From positions 62,001 through 126,000 of the forward strand of contig CAWDOP010000003.1 in assembly GCA_963804005.1 (NCBI GenBank): 64,000 nucleotides of DNA. Reading direction: 5' to 3'. Within the stretch, counting starts at the first letter, position 1. The number at the start of each line of letters is the position of its first letter. The notes beneath the pieces were generated by a model. It had not been told where the DNA came from, did not search any database, and saw only the letters and a list, made by a program, of their open reading frames with translations. A program made the position numbers and the translations under genes. This DNA comes from JAGXRK01 sp963804005. GTDB taxonomy: Bacteria > Bacteroidota > Ignavibacteria > Ignavibacteriales > Ignavibacteriaceae. Positions 1 to 8,782 of this stretch are shown piece after piece.

Positions 1-888
1 AAAGAAAGTATTGACCGGTTTGCTTCACTTAGACAACAACTTATTACTCTAAGCGATATGAATCAACGAATAAGCCAAGATGCTCAGAATCTTACAAAAG
101 CTCTTAAAGGCGATACAAAAACGCAAGGTAATTGGGGTGAGTTTATACTGGAGAGTATATTGGAAAAATCTGGTTTGGTCAAGGATAGAGAATTTAGTAT
201 TCAGGAAAGCGTTCTTTCAGAGGATGGAAGAAGACTACAGCCTGATGTTATTGTAAATTTACCAGATAATAAAAGTGTAATTATAGATTCTAAGGTATCC
301 CTTGTTGCCTATGAAAGATACATTAATGCCGAAAATGATATTGAAAAAGATGAATCTCTAAAAAATCATTTAATTTCAGTTCGATCACATGTAAAGAACC
401 TAGCTTCAAAAAATTATCAAAACACATATCAACTAAACAGTATAGATTTTGTCCTTTTATTTATGCCTATTGAAGCTTCTTTTGCCTTAGCTATGCAATC
501 AGACAGATCACTTTTTGATAGCGGAAAAGAACAAAATATTTTTATTGTTAGTCCTACTACATTACTAGCTATTTTAAGAACAATTGAATTTATCTGGAAA
601 AGAGAAAATCAAAATAAAAATGCGATTGAGATTGCACGTCAAGCCGGGGCGCTTTATGATAAATTTGTGGCCTTTTACAATGATCTACTTGATGTAGGTA
701 AAAAACTTGATTCTGCTAAGGATAGTTATGGAGCAGCTTTGAACAAAATTCATGATGGCAGAGGTAATTTGATTATAAGTGTTGAAAAAATAAAACAGTT
801 AAGCGCGAAAACAAGTAAATCACTTCCTCCGACGGCATTAACTCGAGCTAATTTAGATGATGAAAATAATTTATTGGATAATGAATGA
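1..888 (+). CDS. rmuC: DNA recombination protein RmuC, 3' part (5' end outside window)
   Basis: The reading frame is open from base 1, so the start lies upstream of the window; the internal ATG at 58 is not the true start. About 295 C-terminal residues are visible. The RmuC domain is recognisable: GNWGEFILESILEKSGL, then LQPDVIVNLPDNKSVIIDSKVSL (the nuclease-fold core resembling PD-(D/E)XK enzymes), FVLLFMPIEASFALAM and IVSPTTLLAILRTIEFIWKRE. RmuC limits inversions between short inverted repeats in E. coli; its biochemical activity is inferred from the fold. The missing N-terminus would normally carry a membrane anchor and a coiled coil. It is followed convergently by the tRNA-Ala gene. Family identity is confident. 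Confidence 0.93.
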   Translation, partial: KESIDRFASLRQQLITLSDMNQRISQDAQNLTKALKGDTKTQGNWGEFILESILEKSGLVKDREFSIQESVLSEDGRRLQPDVIVNLPDNKSVIIDSKVSLVAYERYINAENDIEKDESLKNHLISVRSHVKNLASKNYQNTYQLNSIDFVLLFMPIEASFALAMQSDRSLFDSGKEQNIFIVSPTTLLAILRTIEFIWKRENQNKNAIEIARQAGALYDKFVAFYNDLLDVGKKLDSAKDSYGAALNKIHDGRGNLIISVEKIKQLSAKTSKSLPPTALTRANLDDENNLLDNE

Positions 889-932
889 TTGTTTGTCAGC
901 TTAAGCCGGAAAGAAATAAGTTTAATATTTTG

Positions 933-1005
933 TGGAGCTGATCGGGATCGAACCGACGACCTGTTCGTTGCGAACGAACCGCTCTCCCAACTGAGCTACA
1001 GCCCC
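933..1005 (-). tRNA. tRNA-Ala (anticodon CGC)
   Basis: Read on the minus strand, the 73 bases fold into a full cloverleaf. The 7-bp acceptor stem is GGGGCTG/CAGCTCC and contains the G3-U70 wobble that is the identity element of alanine tRNAs. The D stem is GCTC/GAGC, the anticodon stem GTTCG/CGAAC with loop TTCGCAA, and the T arm GTCGG-TTCGATC-CCGAT. The anticodon CGC (bases 970-972, minus strand) reads GCG. The discriminator is A and the 3' CCA is not encoded. The gene starts only 11 bases after the stop codon of the EVE-domain gene on the same strand, so the two may share a transcript. Confidence 0.96.
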
Positions 1006-1016
1006 GAATCTAATAT

Positions 1017-1490
1017 TTATTTTTTATCTCCCATTCTTTCTATTTCGTCAAATTCTTCTTTTGTAACCGGCATAACTGATAATCTGTTTCCACGAGCGAT
1101 CAATTTCATATTTTTTAGTTTTGGATTTGATTTTATTGAATCAAGTGTTACAGGAGTTTTGAATTCCTTAACAAATTTTACGTCAATCATTATCCAAGTT
1201 GGATTATTCGGATCAGCTTTTGAGTCGTAATGATCATTATCAGGATCAAATTGTGTATGATCGGGATATCCCTCTTTTACAACTTTACAAATTCCCATTA
1301 CTGCAAGTGGATTGGCGTTGCTGTGATAAAATAAAACCAGATCACCTTTTTTCATTTCATCACGTAGAAAATTTCTTGCCTGGTAGTTTCTAACTCCATC
1401 CCAAAATGTTGTTTGGTTTGTGCTTTTTTTAAGATCGTCAAAAGAAAAAACTGAAGGTTCTGATTTTATAAACCAGTATTTTTTTGCCAT
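1017..1490 (-). CDS. EVE domain-containing protein
   Basis: 157 residues, essentially one EVE domain (PUA-like fold, formerly DUF55, as in thymocyte nuclear protein 1). Diagnostic stretches are YWFIKSEPSVFSFDDL at the N-terminus, WDGVRNYQARNFLRDEM, KGDLVLFYHSNANPLAVMGI and the C-terminal ARGNRLSVMPVTKEEFDEI. EVE domains bind modified bases in DNA or RNA in an aromatic cage; the ligand here is unknown. Length and start fit the family. It lies directly upstream of, and co-oriented with, the tRNA-Ala gene, which raises a weak guess of a link to RNA modification. No restriction or defence genes are nearby. Confidence 0.93.
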   Translation of the reverse strand: MAKKYWFIKSEPSVFSFDDLKKSTNQTTFWDGVRNYQARNFLRDEMKKGDLVLFYHSNANPLAVMGICKVVKEGYPDHTQFDPDNDHYDSKADPNNPTWIMIDVKFVKEFKTPVTLDSIKSNPKLKNMKLIARGNRLSVMPVTKEEFDEIERMGDKK

Positions 1491-1657
1491 TTCAATTATT
1501 ATTAAAAATTTTTACAAATTAATAGTTTTTAAATTATGTTTTAATATTTCATCCTCAAAGAAATATATTATAAAAAACAAAAGATTTAAGAATCGTTTTT
1601 ACATTATTAGAATCTTACCACATACAAATTAAAAATAAAATTAATTGAAAGGTAAAT

Positions 1658-2314
1658 ATGATGGAAGCAACAGAAAAGAAAGGCATTCCTCTTCTTGGTG
1701 AAATGATGCCAAATCTTGAAGTTCAAACAACACACGGTGTTAAAAAAATTCCAGGCGATTATAAAGGTAAGTGGATAGTATTATTCAGTCATCCCGCCGA
1801 CTTTACACCAGTATGTACAACCGAGTTTGTAGCATTTGCAAAGAGAAATGACGAGTTTAAAAAATTAAATGCTGAACTAATCGGTTTGTCAATTGATCAG
1901 GTGTTTTCTCACATCAAATGGGTTGAATGGATAAAAGATAATCTAAAAGTTGATATTCCTTTCCCGATTATTGCTGATGATATGGGAATTGTTGCAATGC
2001 AGTTTGGTATGGTTCATCCCGGTAAAGCAACAAACACAGTTCGTGCAGTATTTATAATTGATACTGAAGGGAAAGTAAGATTGATGATTTACTATCCTCA
2101 GGAAATCGGAAGACAAATTGATGAAGTGCTTCGCGCACTGAAGGCCCTTCAAATTTCCGATGCTAATAATGTTGCCATGCCTGAGAACTGGCCAAATAAT
2201 GAATTAATTGGTTCTAAAGTTATTATTCCTCCGCCAAAAGATATGGCATTAATTGAGGGAAGAAAAAAAGAAGAAGGATTTGATTGGTGGTTTAAGTATA
2301 AAGATTTGAAATAA
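1658..2314 (+). CDS. Peroxiredoxin (AhpC/TSA, Prx6-like 1-Cys type)
   Basis: 218 residues. Peroxiredoxins reduce H2O2, organic peroxides and peroxynitrite in the cytoplasm. The peroxidatic cysteine is in HPADFTPVCTTEFVAF (motif PxxxTxxC), after the usual thioredoxin-fold start GEMMPNLEVQTTHGVKKIP. The later RAVFIIDTEGKVRLMIYYP and the long C-terminal domain (NWPNNELIGSKVIIPPP) are typical of the Prx6 group, including archaeal thermostable members. Two ATGs stand in tandem at the start (1658 and 1661) behind AAAGGT, so the exact start is uncertain by one codon. The gene is monocistronic and ends at a shared hairpin with the convergent alkaline phosphatase gene. Confidence 0.95.
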   Translation: MMEATEKKGIPLLGEMMPNLEVQTTHGVKKIPGDYKGKWIVLFSHPADFTPVCTTEFVAFAKRNDEFKKLNAELIGLSIDQVFSHIKWVEWIKDNLKVDIPFPIIADDMGIVAMQFGMVHPGKATNTVRAVFIIDTEGKVRLMIYYPQEIGRQIDEVLRALKALQISDANNVAMPENWPNNELIGSKVIIPPPKDMALIEGRKKEEGFDWWFKYKDLK

Positions 2315-2329
2315 TTTAATTCTTATACC

Positions 2330-2352
2330 AGAGAGGGCAAAAAGCCCTCTCT
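2330..2352. terminator. Bidirectional hairpin terminator between peroxiredoxin and alkaline phosphatase genes
   Basis: A 9-bp perfect stem AGAGAGGGC/GCCCTCTCT with a 5-base A loop sits between the two convergent stop codons. It is followed by a short T-rich run on the plus strand and AT-rich sequence on the minus side. Confidence 0.75.
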
Positions 2353-2364
2353 TACTTTTAAATA

Positions 2365-3654
2365 CTATTCCAGCCAAACTCCAAATAAAGTTAAATACAT
2401 ATAACGATAAATATCTGTGTTATCAATTTTTCCTTTCATTTGTTCTGCGTTTAAACCGTGAGCGCGTGCAACTACTGAACCCGTTACATCACCGAAGCAA
2501 GACCAGACAATCCCAAATGGAAAACTTTTCCCATTCTTATCCGGTGCAGTCATAAAGGGCAGAGTGTTTGTTCCATCTCTTCCATCCATCGGTGCACCGT
2601 TTGCATCTGTTGCTGGAAGAGGATCATTTGGATCAAGTTTTGCAACCTCATAACCACTTACTTCAAGGCCACCTGCCTCACTATCTGCGGCTGTTACAAG
2701 CAATGTGTTTGGGTTGTTTTTCATAAACTCTAATACTTCGCCAATAGCATTATCAGCATTCAATAATGCTTCAAGCTTACCGTTTGCGTTATTTCTATTA
2801 CCAAAATTATCGGTCCCTTCTTCTTCAACGACAAGAAAAAATTGACCTTTGCTTGAAAGAAATTCCAATGCAAATTTTGTCATTTCGTCTACTGTAGGAG
2901 CAGTTGGAGAAAAATTCGGAAGCCCTGCAGCCTTTAAATCTTCTTCTATTCTGTCATTAAAAGTATTAATGGCAGCAAAGACACCAAGTATTTTATTTTC
3001 ACCATGAGAAATATTGAACATTTCATCTCTTGTATAGATGACTTTGTAACCGTTTTGCTTTGCCCAATCAATAAGATTTAAACCATCTTTGCGTTTTCCG
3101 CTTTCGATAAATCTCCCTTTAGTACCCTCCGGAAGCATCCAATCCTCACCACCGGACAAAATTAAATCCGCACCTGATTGAATAACATCTTTAGTGATTT
3201 GATCATAATTGCTTCGTTTCAAATTACTTGAAACAAAAACAGCACTGCCCGGTTCAACAATGGTTCCGGAATTAATTATTCCCGTAAAAATTCCGTTTTT
3301 CATCGCTTCCTGCATAATGCTCATTCGTTTACCGGAACGTGAAACAGGCATTTCATTATCTATCATTCCGAAAGCATCCACATCCGCTTTAACGCCATAA
3401 GCATGAATAGTTGCTCCAGCATTTGATGAAGCAGTGGCTCTGTTTCTTATGTGTCCCTGATACAATCCTATGTTTGAAAGTTTATCCCAGTTAATATTTC
3501 TATCCGGACCGACTGTCAGCATTCTTAAAGCATTCCAATCGGCAAGTCCGGTTCCATCTGGATGAATGAAGATTACATTACCAGTTTTTGTTTGTGAAAA
3601 AATTGAAAGTTGAAGAAATAATAAACTTAGAGAGGCAAAAACTATCCTCTTCAT
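2365..3654 (-). CDS. Secreted alkaline phosphatase family protein with altered zinc-site residues
   Basis: 429 residues from the ATG at 3654, chosen because AGGAG precedes it by a few bases and it gives a clean signal peptide (MKRIVFASLSLLFLQLSIFS). An upstream in-frame start at 3678 would add 8 residues. The fold follows E. coli PhoA: DGTG (D33, metal), SSNAGATIHAYGVKAD around the nucleophile (S77 aligns with PhoA S102), EEEGTDNFGN (E277, D282) and AADSEAGG (D324). By manual alignment all three zinc histidines of PhoA are replaced: H331 by N286, H370 by S325 and H412 by V390; D101 is replaced by S76. The nucleophile and acidic ligands remain. It may use other metals, another phosphoester, or be weakly active. 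Family assignment is firm, activity is not. Periplasmic or outer-surface location is expected. Confidence 0.85.
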   Translation of the reverse strand: MKRIVFASLSLLFLQLSIFSQTKTGNVIFIHPDGTGLADWNALRMLTVGPDRNINWDKLSNIGLYQGHIRNRATASSNAGATIHAYGVKADVDAFGMIDNEMPVSRSGKRMSIMQEAMKNGIFTGIINSGTIVEPGSAVFVSSNLKRSNYDQITKDVIQSGADLILSGGEDWMLPEGTKGRFIESGKRKDGLNLIDWAKQNGYKVIYTRDEMFNISHGENKILGVFAAINTFNDRIEEDLKAAGLPNFSPTAPTVDEMTKFALEFLSSKGQFFLVVEEEGTDNFGNRNNANGKLEALLNADNAIGEVLEFMKNNPNTLLVTAADSEAGGLEVSGYEVAKLDPNDPLPATDANGAPMDGRDGTNTLPFMTAPDKNGKSFPFGIVWSCFGDVTGSVVARAHGLNAEQMKGKIDNTDIYRYMYLTLFGVWLE

Positions 3655-3895
3655 AAAAGCTCCTAAATATATCAACAAATAAAATTACTGATGCAAAATA
3701 AAGTATTTCATTAATATTCTTATGTTAACAATTAAATATTAGTCATCCTATTTTATACTAAGATTGATTCATCCCGATTCCGAGAAGTTGCAATGAAGAA
3801 TAGTATTTATTTTTTATTTTGTATTAAAAACTTGTGGACTTAAATTTCGCACGTTATTTTATTTTAAAGCTTTTATATAAAGGAGTTATTCGCCG

Positions 3896-6382
3896 ATGCC
3901 TAAGAAAAGGGAAACTATATTTTTTACTGATAAAGAGGATCCTTCAAGCTTTTCACTTTCCAATCAATTTGCGGAACACCTTGAGTTTTTTCTTGTTAAA
4001 GACAGGAATACAGTTACCGGGGATGATGCTTACTATGCACTTTCGATGGCTGTAAGAGACAGACTTGTCAGAAGATGGCTTCGCACACAGTACGAATACA
4101 ACAAAAAAGATACTAAACGGGTTTATTATTTATCTCTTGAATTCTTAATGGGCAGACTTCTCGGAAATTCTTTGATCAATATGAATTACTATGAGCAATG
4201 CAGGGAAATTTTATTGAGAGATGGTTACAATCTTGAAGAGATAATGGAATATGAACATGATATGGGATTGGGGAATGGAGGTCTTGGTCGTCTTGCATCT
4301 TGCTATCTTGATTCAATGGCAACTCTGCAACTTCCTGCATTCGGTTATGGAATCAGATATGAATATGGAATTTTTAAACAAGAAATTGAAAATGGTTACC
4401 AGGTTGAGTTAGCTGATAACTGGCTAAGTGGTGGTAATCCATGGGATATCTTGAGACGTAAACTTCAGTATAGAGTACACTTTTATGGAAAAGTTGATAC
4501 TAAAGTTAATCCTGACGGAACTTTTTCCTTCGATTGGATAGATACAGAAGATGTTCTCGCTATTGCTTATGATGTTCCGGTTCCGGGATATAGAAATCAA
4601 ACCGTGAACAACTTAAGACTTTGGCAGGCAAAAGCTGCAATGGATTTCAGCTTCATAGACTTTAACAAAGGAAATTATGTTGAAGCAGTTGGACAAAAAA
4701 ATGATTCGGAAACAATTTCTAAAGTGCTTTATCCAAATGATACTTATGTTGAAGGAAAATTTTTAAGATTAAAACAGCAATACTTTTTCGTTGCCGCAAC
4801 GCTTCAGGATATTATAAGAAAATATAAGATCAATCATTCTACTTTTGATAAGTTTGCTGAAAAAACAGTTATTCAGTTAAATGACACTCATCCGGTAATT
4901 GCTATTCCTGAGCTTATGCGCATCCTTATGGATATAGAAAAACTCACATGGGATGAATCCTGGGCTATAACTTCAAAAACTTTTGCATATACAAATCATA
5001 CCGTTGTTCCAGAAGCACTCGAAGAATGGTCTGTGCCTATCTTAAATAATTTACTGCCGAGACATATGCAGATAGTTGAAGAAATAAACAGAAGATTTCT
5101 TGAAGATGTAAAACGTAACTATACAAAAGATAAAAACATTCTTCAGAAACTTTCCATAATTGATCAAAGTGGAGAGAGAAGAGTTAGAATGGCAAACCTT
5201 GCTATTGTTGGCAGTATTGCAATTAATGGTGTTGCTGCTTTACACACAGAAATTCTTAAGTCAAGAATATTTAATCATTTCTACAAACTTTTTCCCGAAA
5301 AATTTATAAATGTTACGAATGGAATTACTCCCCGCCGTTGGCTTAAGTCCGCAAATCCGTTTTTATCGGAAATAATATCCGATAAAATTGGTGACGGTTG
5401 GATCAGCAATCTTGATGAACTGAAGAAATTAGAAAAATTTGTCAAGGATAAAGGTTTTCGCGAAAACTTCCGTAATGCAAAATGGCTGAATAAAAAATTG
5501 CTGATACAATATATTGAAGCCGAACATAATGTTAAGATTAATCCTGAATCTATATTCGACGTTCAGATAAAAAGATTTCATGAATACAAACGTCAATTAT
5601 TAAATATTCTTCATGTAATAACTTTATTCAATCGAATAAAGGATAATCCAAAGATAGATATGGTTCCCAGAACAGTGATCTTTGGCGGTAAAGCGGCACC
5701 TGCTTACTTTGCGGCTAAAATTATTATAAAGCTTATCAATAATGTGGCTGATGTTGTAAATAATGATCCCGATGTTGGTGATAAACTTAAAGTTGTCTTC
5801 CTTAAGAACTATTCCGTTACACTTGCTGAAAGTATTATTCCTGCATCTGATCTTTCTGAACAAATATCAACAGCAGGATTTGAAGCTTCAGGTACAGGTA
5901 ATATGAAATTTGCGCTCAATGGTGCAATCACAATCGGAACAATGGACGGTGCAAACATTGAAATAAGAGAAGAAGTTGGTAAAGAAAATATTTTTATATT
6001 TGGTCTGTTAGCCAATGAAGTGGTTAAATTGAAAGAGCAAGGTTTTAATCCGGCAGAGTATTATCAGAAAAATAAAAACCTTAGAAGAGTAATTGATATG
6101 ATCTCATCAAATTACTTTAGCAAAAATGAACCAGGTATTTTTGATGATATGATTCATGGTTTGATGACGGTCGATTATTATTGCTTATTTGCAGACTACC
6201 AATCTTATATTGATGCGCAGGATAAAGTTAGTGAGCTTTATAAAAACCAGGAAGAATGGACTAAGAAAACCATTCTTAATGTTGCACGAATTGGAAAGTT
6301 TTCAAGCGATAGATCAGTTAAAGAGTATGCAAATAAGATTTGGAAAGTTAAGCCGGTTAAAATTAAAAATGATTTAGATTGA
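3896..6382 (+). CDS. glgP: Glycogen phosphorylase
   Basis: 828 residues, the usual size for a GT35 alpha-glucan phosphorylase. It releases glucose-1-phosphate from glycogen or maltodextrin using pyridoxal phosphate. Family motifs run in order: YYLSLEFLMGRLLGNSLINM, GLGNGGLGRLASCYLDSMA, QLNDTHPVIAIPELMRILMD, FINVTNGITPRRWL, VQIKRFHEYKRQLLNILHVI and the PLP-lysine loop EASGTGNMKFALNGA near residue 665. No key residue is missing. A ribosome site (AAGGAG) lies about 10 bases before the ATG. It is preceded by about 220 bases without genes and followed by the VOC-family gene. An alternative-frame reading beginning at 3834 is a shadow. Confidence 0.98.
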   Translation: MPKKRETIFFTDKEDPSSFSLSNQFAEHLEFFLVKDRNTVTGDDAYYALSMAVRDRLVRRWLRTQYEYNKKDTKRVYYLSLEFLMGRLLGNSLINMNYYEQCREILLRDGYNLEEIMEYEHDMGLGNGGLGRLASCYLDSMATLQLPAFGYGIRYEYGIFKQEIENGYQVELADNWLSGGNPWDILRRKLQYRVHFYGKVDTKVNPDGTFSFDWIDTEDVLAIAYDVPVPGYRNQTVNNLRLWQAKAAMDFSFIDFNKGNYVEAVGQKNDSETISKVLYPNDTYVEGKFLRLKQQYFFVAATLQDIIRKYKINHSTFDKFAEKTVIQLNDTHPVIAIPELMRILMDIEKLTWDESWAITSKTFAYTNHTVVPEALEEWSVPILNNLLPRHMQIVEEINRRFLEDVKRNYTKDKNILQKLSIIDQSGERRVRMANLAIVGSIAINGVAALHTEILKSRIFNHFYKLFPEKFINVTNGITPRRWLKSANPFLSEIISDKIGDGWISNLDELKKLEKFVKDKGFRENFRNAKWLNKKLLIQYIEAEHNVKINPESIFDVQIKRFHEYKRQLLNILHVITLFNRIKDNPKIDMVPRTVIFGGKAAPAYFAAKIIIKLINNVADVVNNDPDVGDKLKVVFLKNYSVTLAESIIPASDLSEQISTAGFEASGTGNMKFALNGAITIGTMDGANIEIREEVGKENIFIFGLLANEVVKLKEQGFNPAEYYQKNKNLRRVIDMISSNYFSKNEPGIFDDMIHGLMTVDYYCLFADYQSYIDAQDKVSELYKNQEEWTKKTILNVARIGKFSSDRSVKEYANKIWKVKPVKIKNDLD

Positions 6383-6438
6383 TCATTTTCGTTTAGATAA
6401 ACAAAAAATATCTTGAGAGAAATTAATTAAGGAATTAA

Positions 6439-6930
6439 ATGGACTACGAAATAAATCCAAGAACCAGAGTTGGTCATATACATTTAACAGTTTCAAATTT
6501 GGATAATGCCTTAACATTTTATCGTGATTTGCTGGGATTCAAGGTTACTGCAAGATTTGGAAAAAATGCTGTGTTTCTCTCTTCGGGCGATTATCATCAT
6601 CATATTGCTCTTAATACATGGAACGGTGAAAATGCCATACCACCGCCCAAAGGACATACCGGACTTTATCATTTTGCAATAGTCTATCCTAACAGAGAAG
6701 AACTCGCAAAAATATTTAGAAGAATATGGGAAAGAAATTTTCCAATCGAAGGAGCATCAGATCATGGCGTCTCGGAATCAATATATTTGCGTGATCCTGA
6801 TGGAAACGGAGTTGAACTTTATTGCGATCGTCCCGTTGAAGAATGGCCGAAAGATGAAGATGGCAATCTGTTAATGATTACAAAATCTCTGGATGTTCCT
6901 AATCTTTTATCAGAACTAGATAGTATATAA
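6439..6930 (+). CDS. VOC family protein (glyoxalase/bleomycin resistance/dioxygenase superfamily)
   Basis: 163 residues with one visible vicinal-oxygen-chelate module pair. HIHLTVSNLDNALTFYRDLLGF gives the first metal-binding histidine; later GHTGLYHFAIVYPNREELA and SESIYLRDPDGNGVELYCDRP supply the second half, including the glutamate ligand in GVELY. The layout resembles CatE-like catechol-2,3-dioxygenase relatives. The substrate cannot be read from sequence. AAGGAATTAA precedes the ATG. It is followed after 10 bases by the TerB-like gene, so the two are probably co-transcribed. Confidence 0.9.
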   Translation: MDYEINPRTRVGHIHLTVSNLDNALTFYRDLLGFKVTARFGKNAVFLSSGDYHHHIALNTWNGENAIPPPKGHTGLYHFAIVYPNREELAKIFRRIWERNFPIEGASDHGVSESIYLRDPDGNGVELYCDRPVEEWPKDEDGNLLMITKSLDVPNLLSELDSI

Positions 6931-6940
6931 TAGGAAGCAT

Positions 6941-7417
6941 ATGTTTGATTATTTAAGAAAAATACTTTTGCCTGAAGTAAATGAATCCGTTGTTTCTCCA
7001 GAATCAAAACCGAATAAAGGCGAAGCGAAAAAATTAGAAGTTGCCACCTGTGCCTTATTTGTAGAAATGGCAAAAACCGATGGTGAATTCAGTGAAGGTG
7101 AAAGGAAAAAAATCGTAAAAGTGATGAAAGAAACATTTGACCTTGAAAATGAATGTGTGAATGATTTGATAGAACTTTCCGAACAAAAAATAAAAGAAAG
7201 CATAAGTATATACGAATTCACTTCAACCATAAATGATAATTTTTCTAAAGAAGATAAATTTGAGTTAATGAAGAATCTCTGGAAGCTCATTTACATTGAT
7301 GAGAAATTGAATATGTATGAAGATCATCTTGTGAAGAAAATAGGCGGAATGCTTAACCTGGACCACAAAAAAATAATTGAGGCAAAGCTTATTGTTAAAG
7401 AAGAAAAAGGATTGTAA
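6941..7417 (+). CDS. TerB family (tellurite resistance/DUF533-like) protein
   Basis: 158 residues, all-helical. The TerB signature is visible twice: ALFVEMAKTDGEFSEGERKKIVKVM, an acidic loop resembling a metal-binding site, and a second half LWKLIYIDEKLNMYEDHLVKKIG. An N-terminal stretch of about 30 residues (FDYLRKILLPEVNESVV) is variable. TerB proteins are soluble metal-sensing partners in Ter systems, but stand-alone versions like this are widespread and of unknown role. No other ter genes lie nearby, so tellurite resistance should not be assumed. AGGA precedes the ATG; it closely follows the VOC gene. Confidence 0.88.
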   Translation: MFDYLRKILLPEVNESVVSPESKPNKGEAKKLEVATCALFVEMAKTDGEFSEGERKKIVKVMKETFDLENECVNDLIELSEQKIKESISIYEFTSTINDNFSKEDKFELMKNLWKLIYIDEKLNMYEDHLVKKIGGMLNLDHKKIIEAKLIVKEEKGL

Positions 7418-7430
7418 AAACCGCTTTAAC

Positions 7431-7742
7431 TTAACAGGCTGAATTTATTAATCGGAAATAATCCATACATAGGCAGGAAGTAAGAGGAAACGGACTGCTT
7501 GTTTTCATCTTTATAAAGACTCTATCTCCGATAAACTGTCCAAGGAAGAAAGCCGCAATAAGAAAAACATAAGTAATAAATTCAAATCCAATTCCAGAGG
7601 ATAACCTTAACATAATTATAAATGGTACAGGTAAATGTATTGCCATAAACCATTGGAATGAAAACCGTTTGACATTTGCTCGCCAATAACCAAACGGAAT
7701 ATTAAAGATGAAAACTATTATTGCTATGAAAAATAAGCTCAT
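7431..7742 (-). CDS. Small membrane protein of unknown function
   Basis: 103 residues with three predicted hydrophobic segments: residues 1-18 (MSLFFIAIIVFIFNIPFGYW), about 30-47 and 52-75 (FITYVFLIAAFFLGQFIGD). NIPFGYWRANVKRFSFQWFMAIHLPVPF looks like a conserved core of an uncharacterised family seen, from memory, in Bacteroidota. The last 25 residues (SSPFPLTSCLCMDYFRL) are unlike the rest and could be a frame-shifted or drifting tail. It is convergent with the TerB gene and sits downstream of pta on the same strand, separated by a terminator. No function proposed. Confidence 0.65.
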   Translation of the reverse strand: MSLFFIAIIVFIFNIPFGYWRANVKRFSFQWFMAIHLPVPFIIMLRLSSGIGFEFITYVFLIAAFFLGQFIGDRVFIKMKTSSPFPLTSCLCMDYFRLINSAC

Positions 7743-7764
7743 TGTATAAATTGTTTTTTAATTG

Positions 7765-7797
7765 AAAAAAAATCAAAAGCCCCAACTTAGGGAGCTT
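7765..7797 (-). terminator. Rho-independent terminator downstream of pta
   Basis: On the minus strand the stem AAGCTCC/GGGGCTT (7 bp with one G-T pair, bases 7777-7783 and 7791-7797) is followed by TTGATTTTTTTT. It lies 8 bases after the pta stop codon. Confidence 0.75.
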
Positions 7798-7804
7798 CTT
7801 TTCT

Positions 7805-8782
7805 TTAGCTCATTAACGCAGCAATAGATGCTGTGTTCACAATATCATCAACACTGCAGCCGCGGCTTAGATCAAAGAATGGCTTCTTAAGTCCCTGCAC
7901 CATTGGACCAACAGCTTCTGCCCCACCGAGGCGTTGAGCAATTTTATAACCAATATTTCCCGCATTTAAATCGGGAAATACTAGTACATTTGCTTTACCG
8001 GCAACAGTGCTTCCGGGTGCTTTCTTCTTACCGATTGATTCTATTATTGCCGCATCAAATTGTAGTTCGCCATCAACTTTTAAGTCGGGACGTTTTTGTT
8101 TTACAAAGTTGGTTGCTTCTATTACTTTATCTGCAAGTTCGTGTGTTGCGCTCCCTTTTGTTGAGAATGAAAGCATTGCAATAAGCGGTTCTTCACCCGT
8201 AAGTTTTTCATGATTATCTGCTGTTGAAATTGCTATATCAGCAAGCTGTGCAGCATCGGGGTTGGGAACAACTGCACAATCGGCAAAGTTGTAAGTTCTA
8301 TCAGGAAACAACATCAGGAAGAAACTTGAAACAATCGAAATACCTTCAGGCATTCCAACAATTTGAATTCCAGCTTTCATAACATCTGCAGTTGAAGCAA
8401 AAGAACCCGCAACGCTGCCGTCAACCAAACCTTCTCTTACCATCATAGCTGCAAAGAAAAGATCACGTTTCAGTGTTTCCTTTGCCTGTTCGGGCGTCAT
8501 TCCTTTTTTCTTTCTCAATTCGTAATAGATGTTTGAGAACTCATCAAATTTTTGATGCTTTGAGTGGTCAATAATTTTAATACCATTTAAATTCACACCA
8601 AGTTTTTTCGCATCGTCATTGATCTTTTCTTCATTCCCAAGAGTAACAACCGAAACAATTTTTTCTTTGGCAAGAATTTCTGCTGCTTTTAATACTCTTT
8701 CATCGTGAGATTCAGGTAGGATAATTGTTTTATTAAGCTTTGCTGCTTTTGATTTTATTCGTGTTAAGAACTCGAGTCCCAT
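7805..8782 (-). CDS. pta: Phosphate acetyltransferase
   Basis: 325 residues, the short single-domain class of Pta without the N-terminal DRTGG/P-loop regions of enteric enzymes. It interconverts acetyl-CoA and acetyl phosphate. Visible motifs: ILPESHDERVLKAAEIL at the N-terminus, REGLVDGSVAGSFASTADVMKAGIQI, FADCAVVPNPDAAQLADIAI, ALLSFSTKGSA-like AMLSFSTKGSATHELADKV and the C-terminal NAGNIGYKIAQRLGGAEAVGP. GGAGA precedes the ATG. No acetate kinase gene is adjacent; the ADP-forming acyl-CoA synthetase at 55.6 kb could provide an alternative acetate route. Confidence 0.96.
   Translation of the reverse strand: MGLEFLTRIKSKAAKLNKTIILPESHDERVLKAAEILAKEKIVSVVTLGNEEKINDDAKKLGVNLNGIKIIDHSKHQKFDEFSNIYYELRKKKGMTPEQAKETLKRDLFFAAMMVREGLVDGSVAGSFASTADVMKAGIQIVGMPEGISIVSSFFLMLFPDRTYNFADCAVVPNPDAAQLADIAISTADNHEKLTGEEPLIAMLSFSTKGSATHELADKVIEATNFVKQKRPDLKVDGELQFDAAIIESIGKKKAPGSTVAGKANVLVFPDLNAGNIGYKIAQRLGGAEAVGPMVQGLKKPFFDLSRGCSVDDIVNTASIAALMS

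Noticed and set aside
889..1230. Plus-strand frame of 113 codons containing GADRDRTDDL and a basic start
   Set aside because: It lies over the tRNA-Ala gene and the EVE gene in antisense; the GADRDRTDDL string is the well-known spurious product of translating the reverse of a tRNA.
6941..7417. Tellurite resistance system
   Set aside because: Only one TerB-like gene with no ter partners; the family is found in many unrelated contexts.
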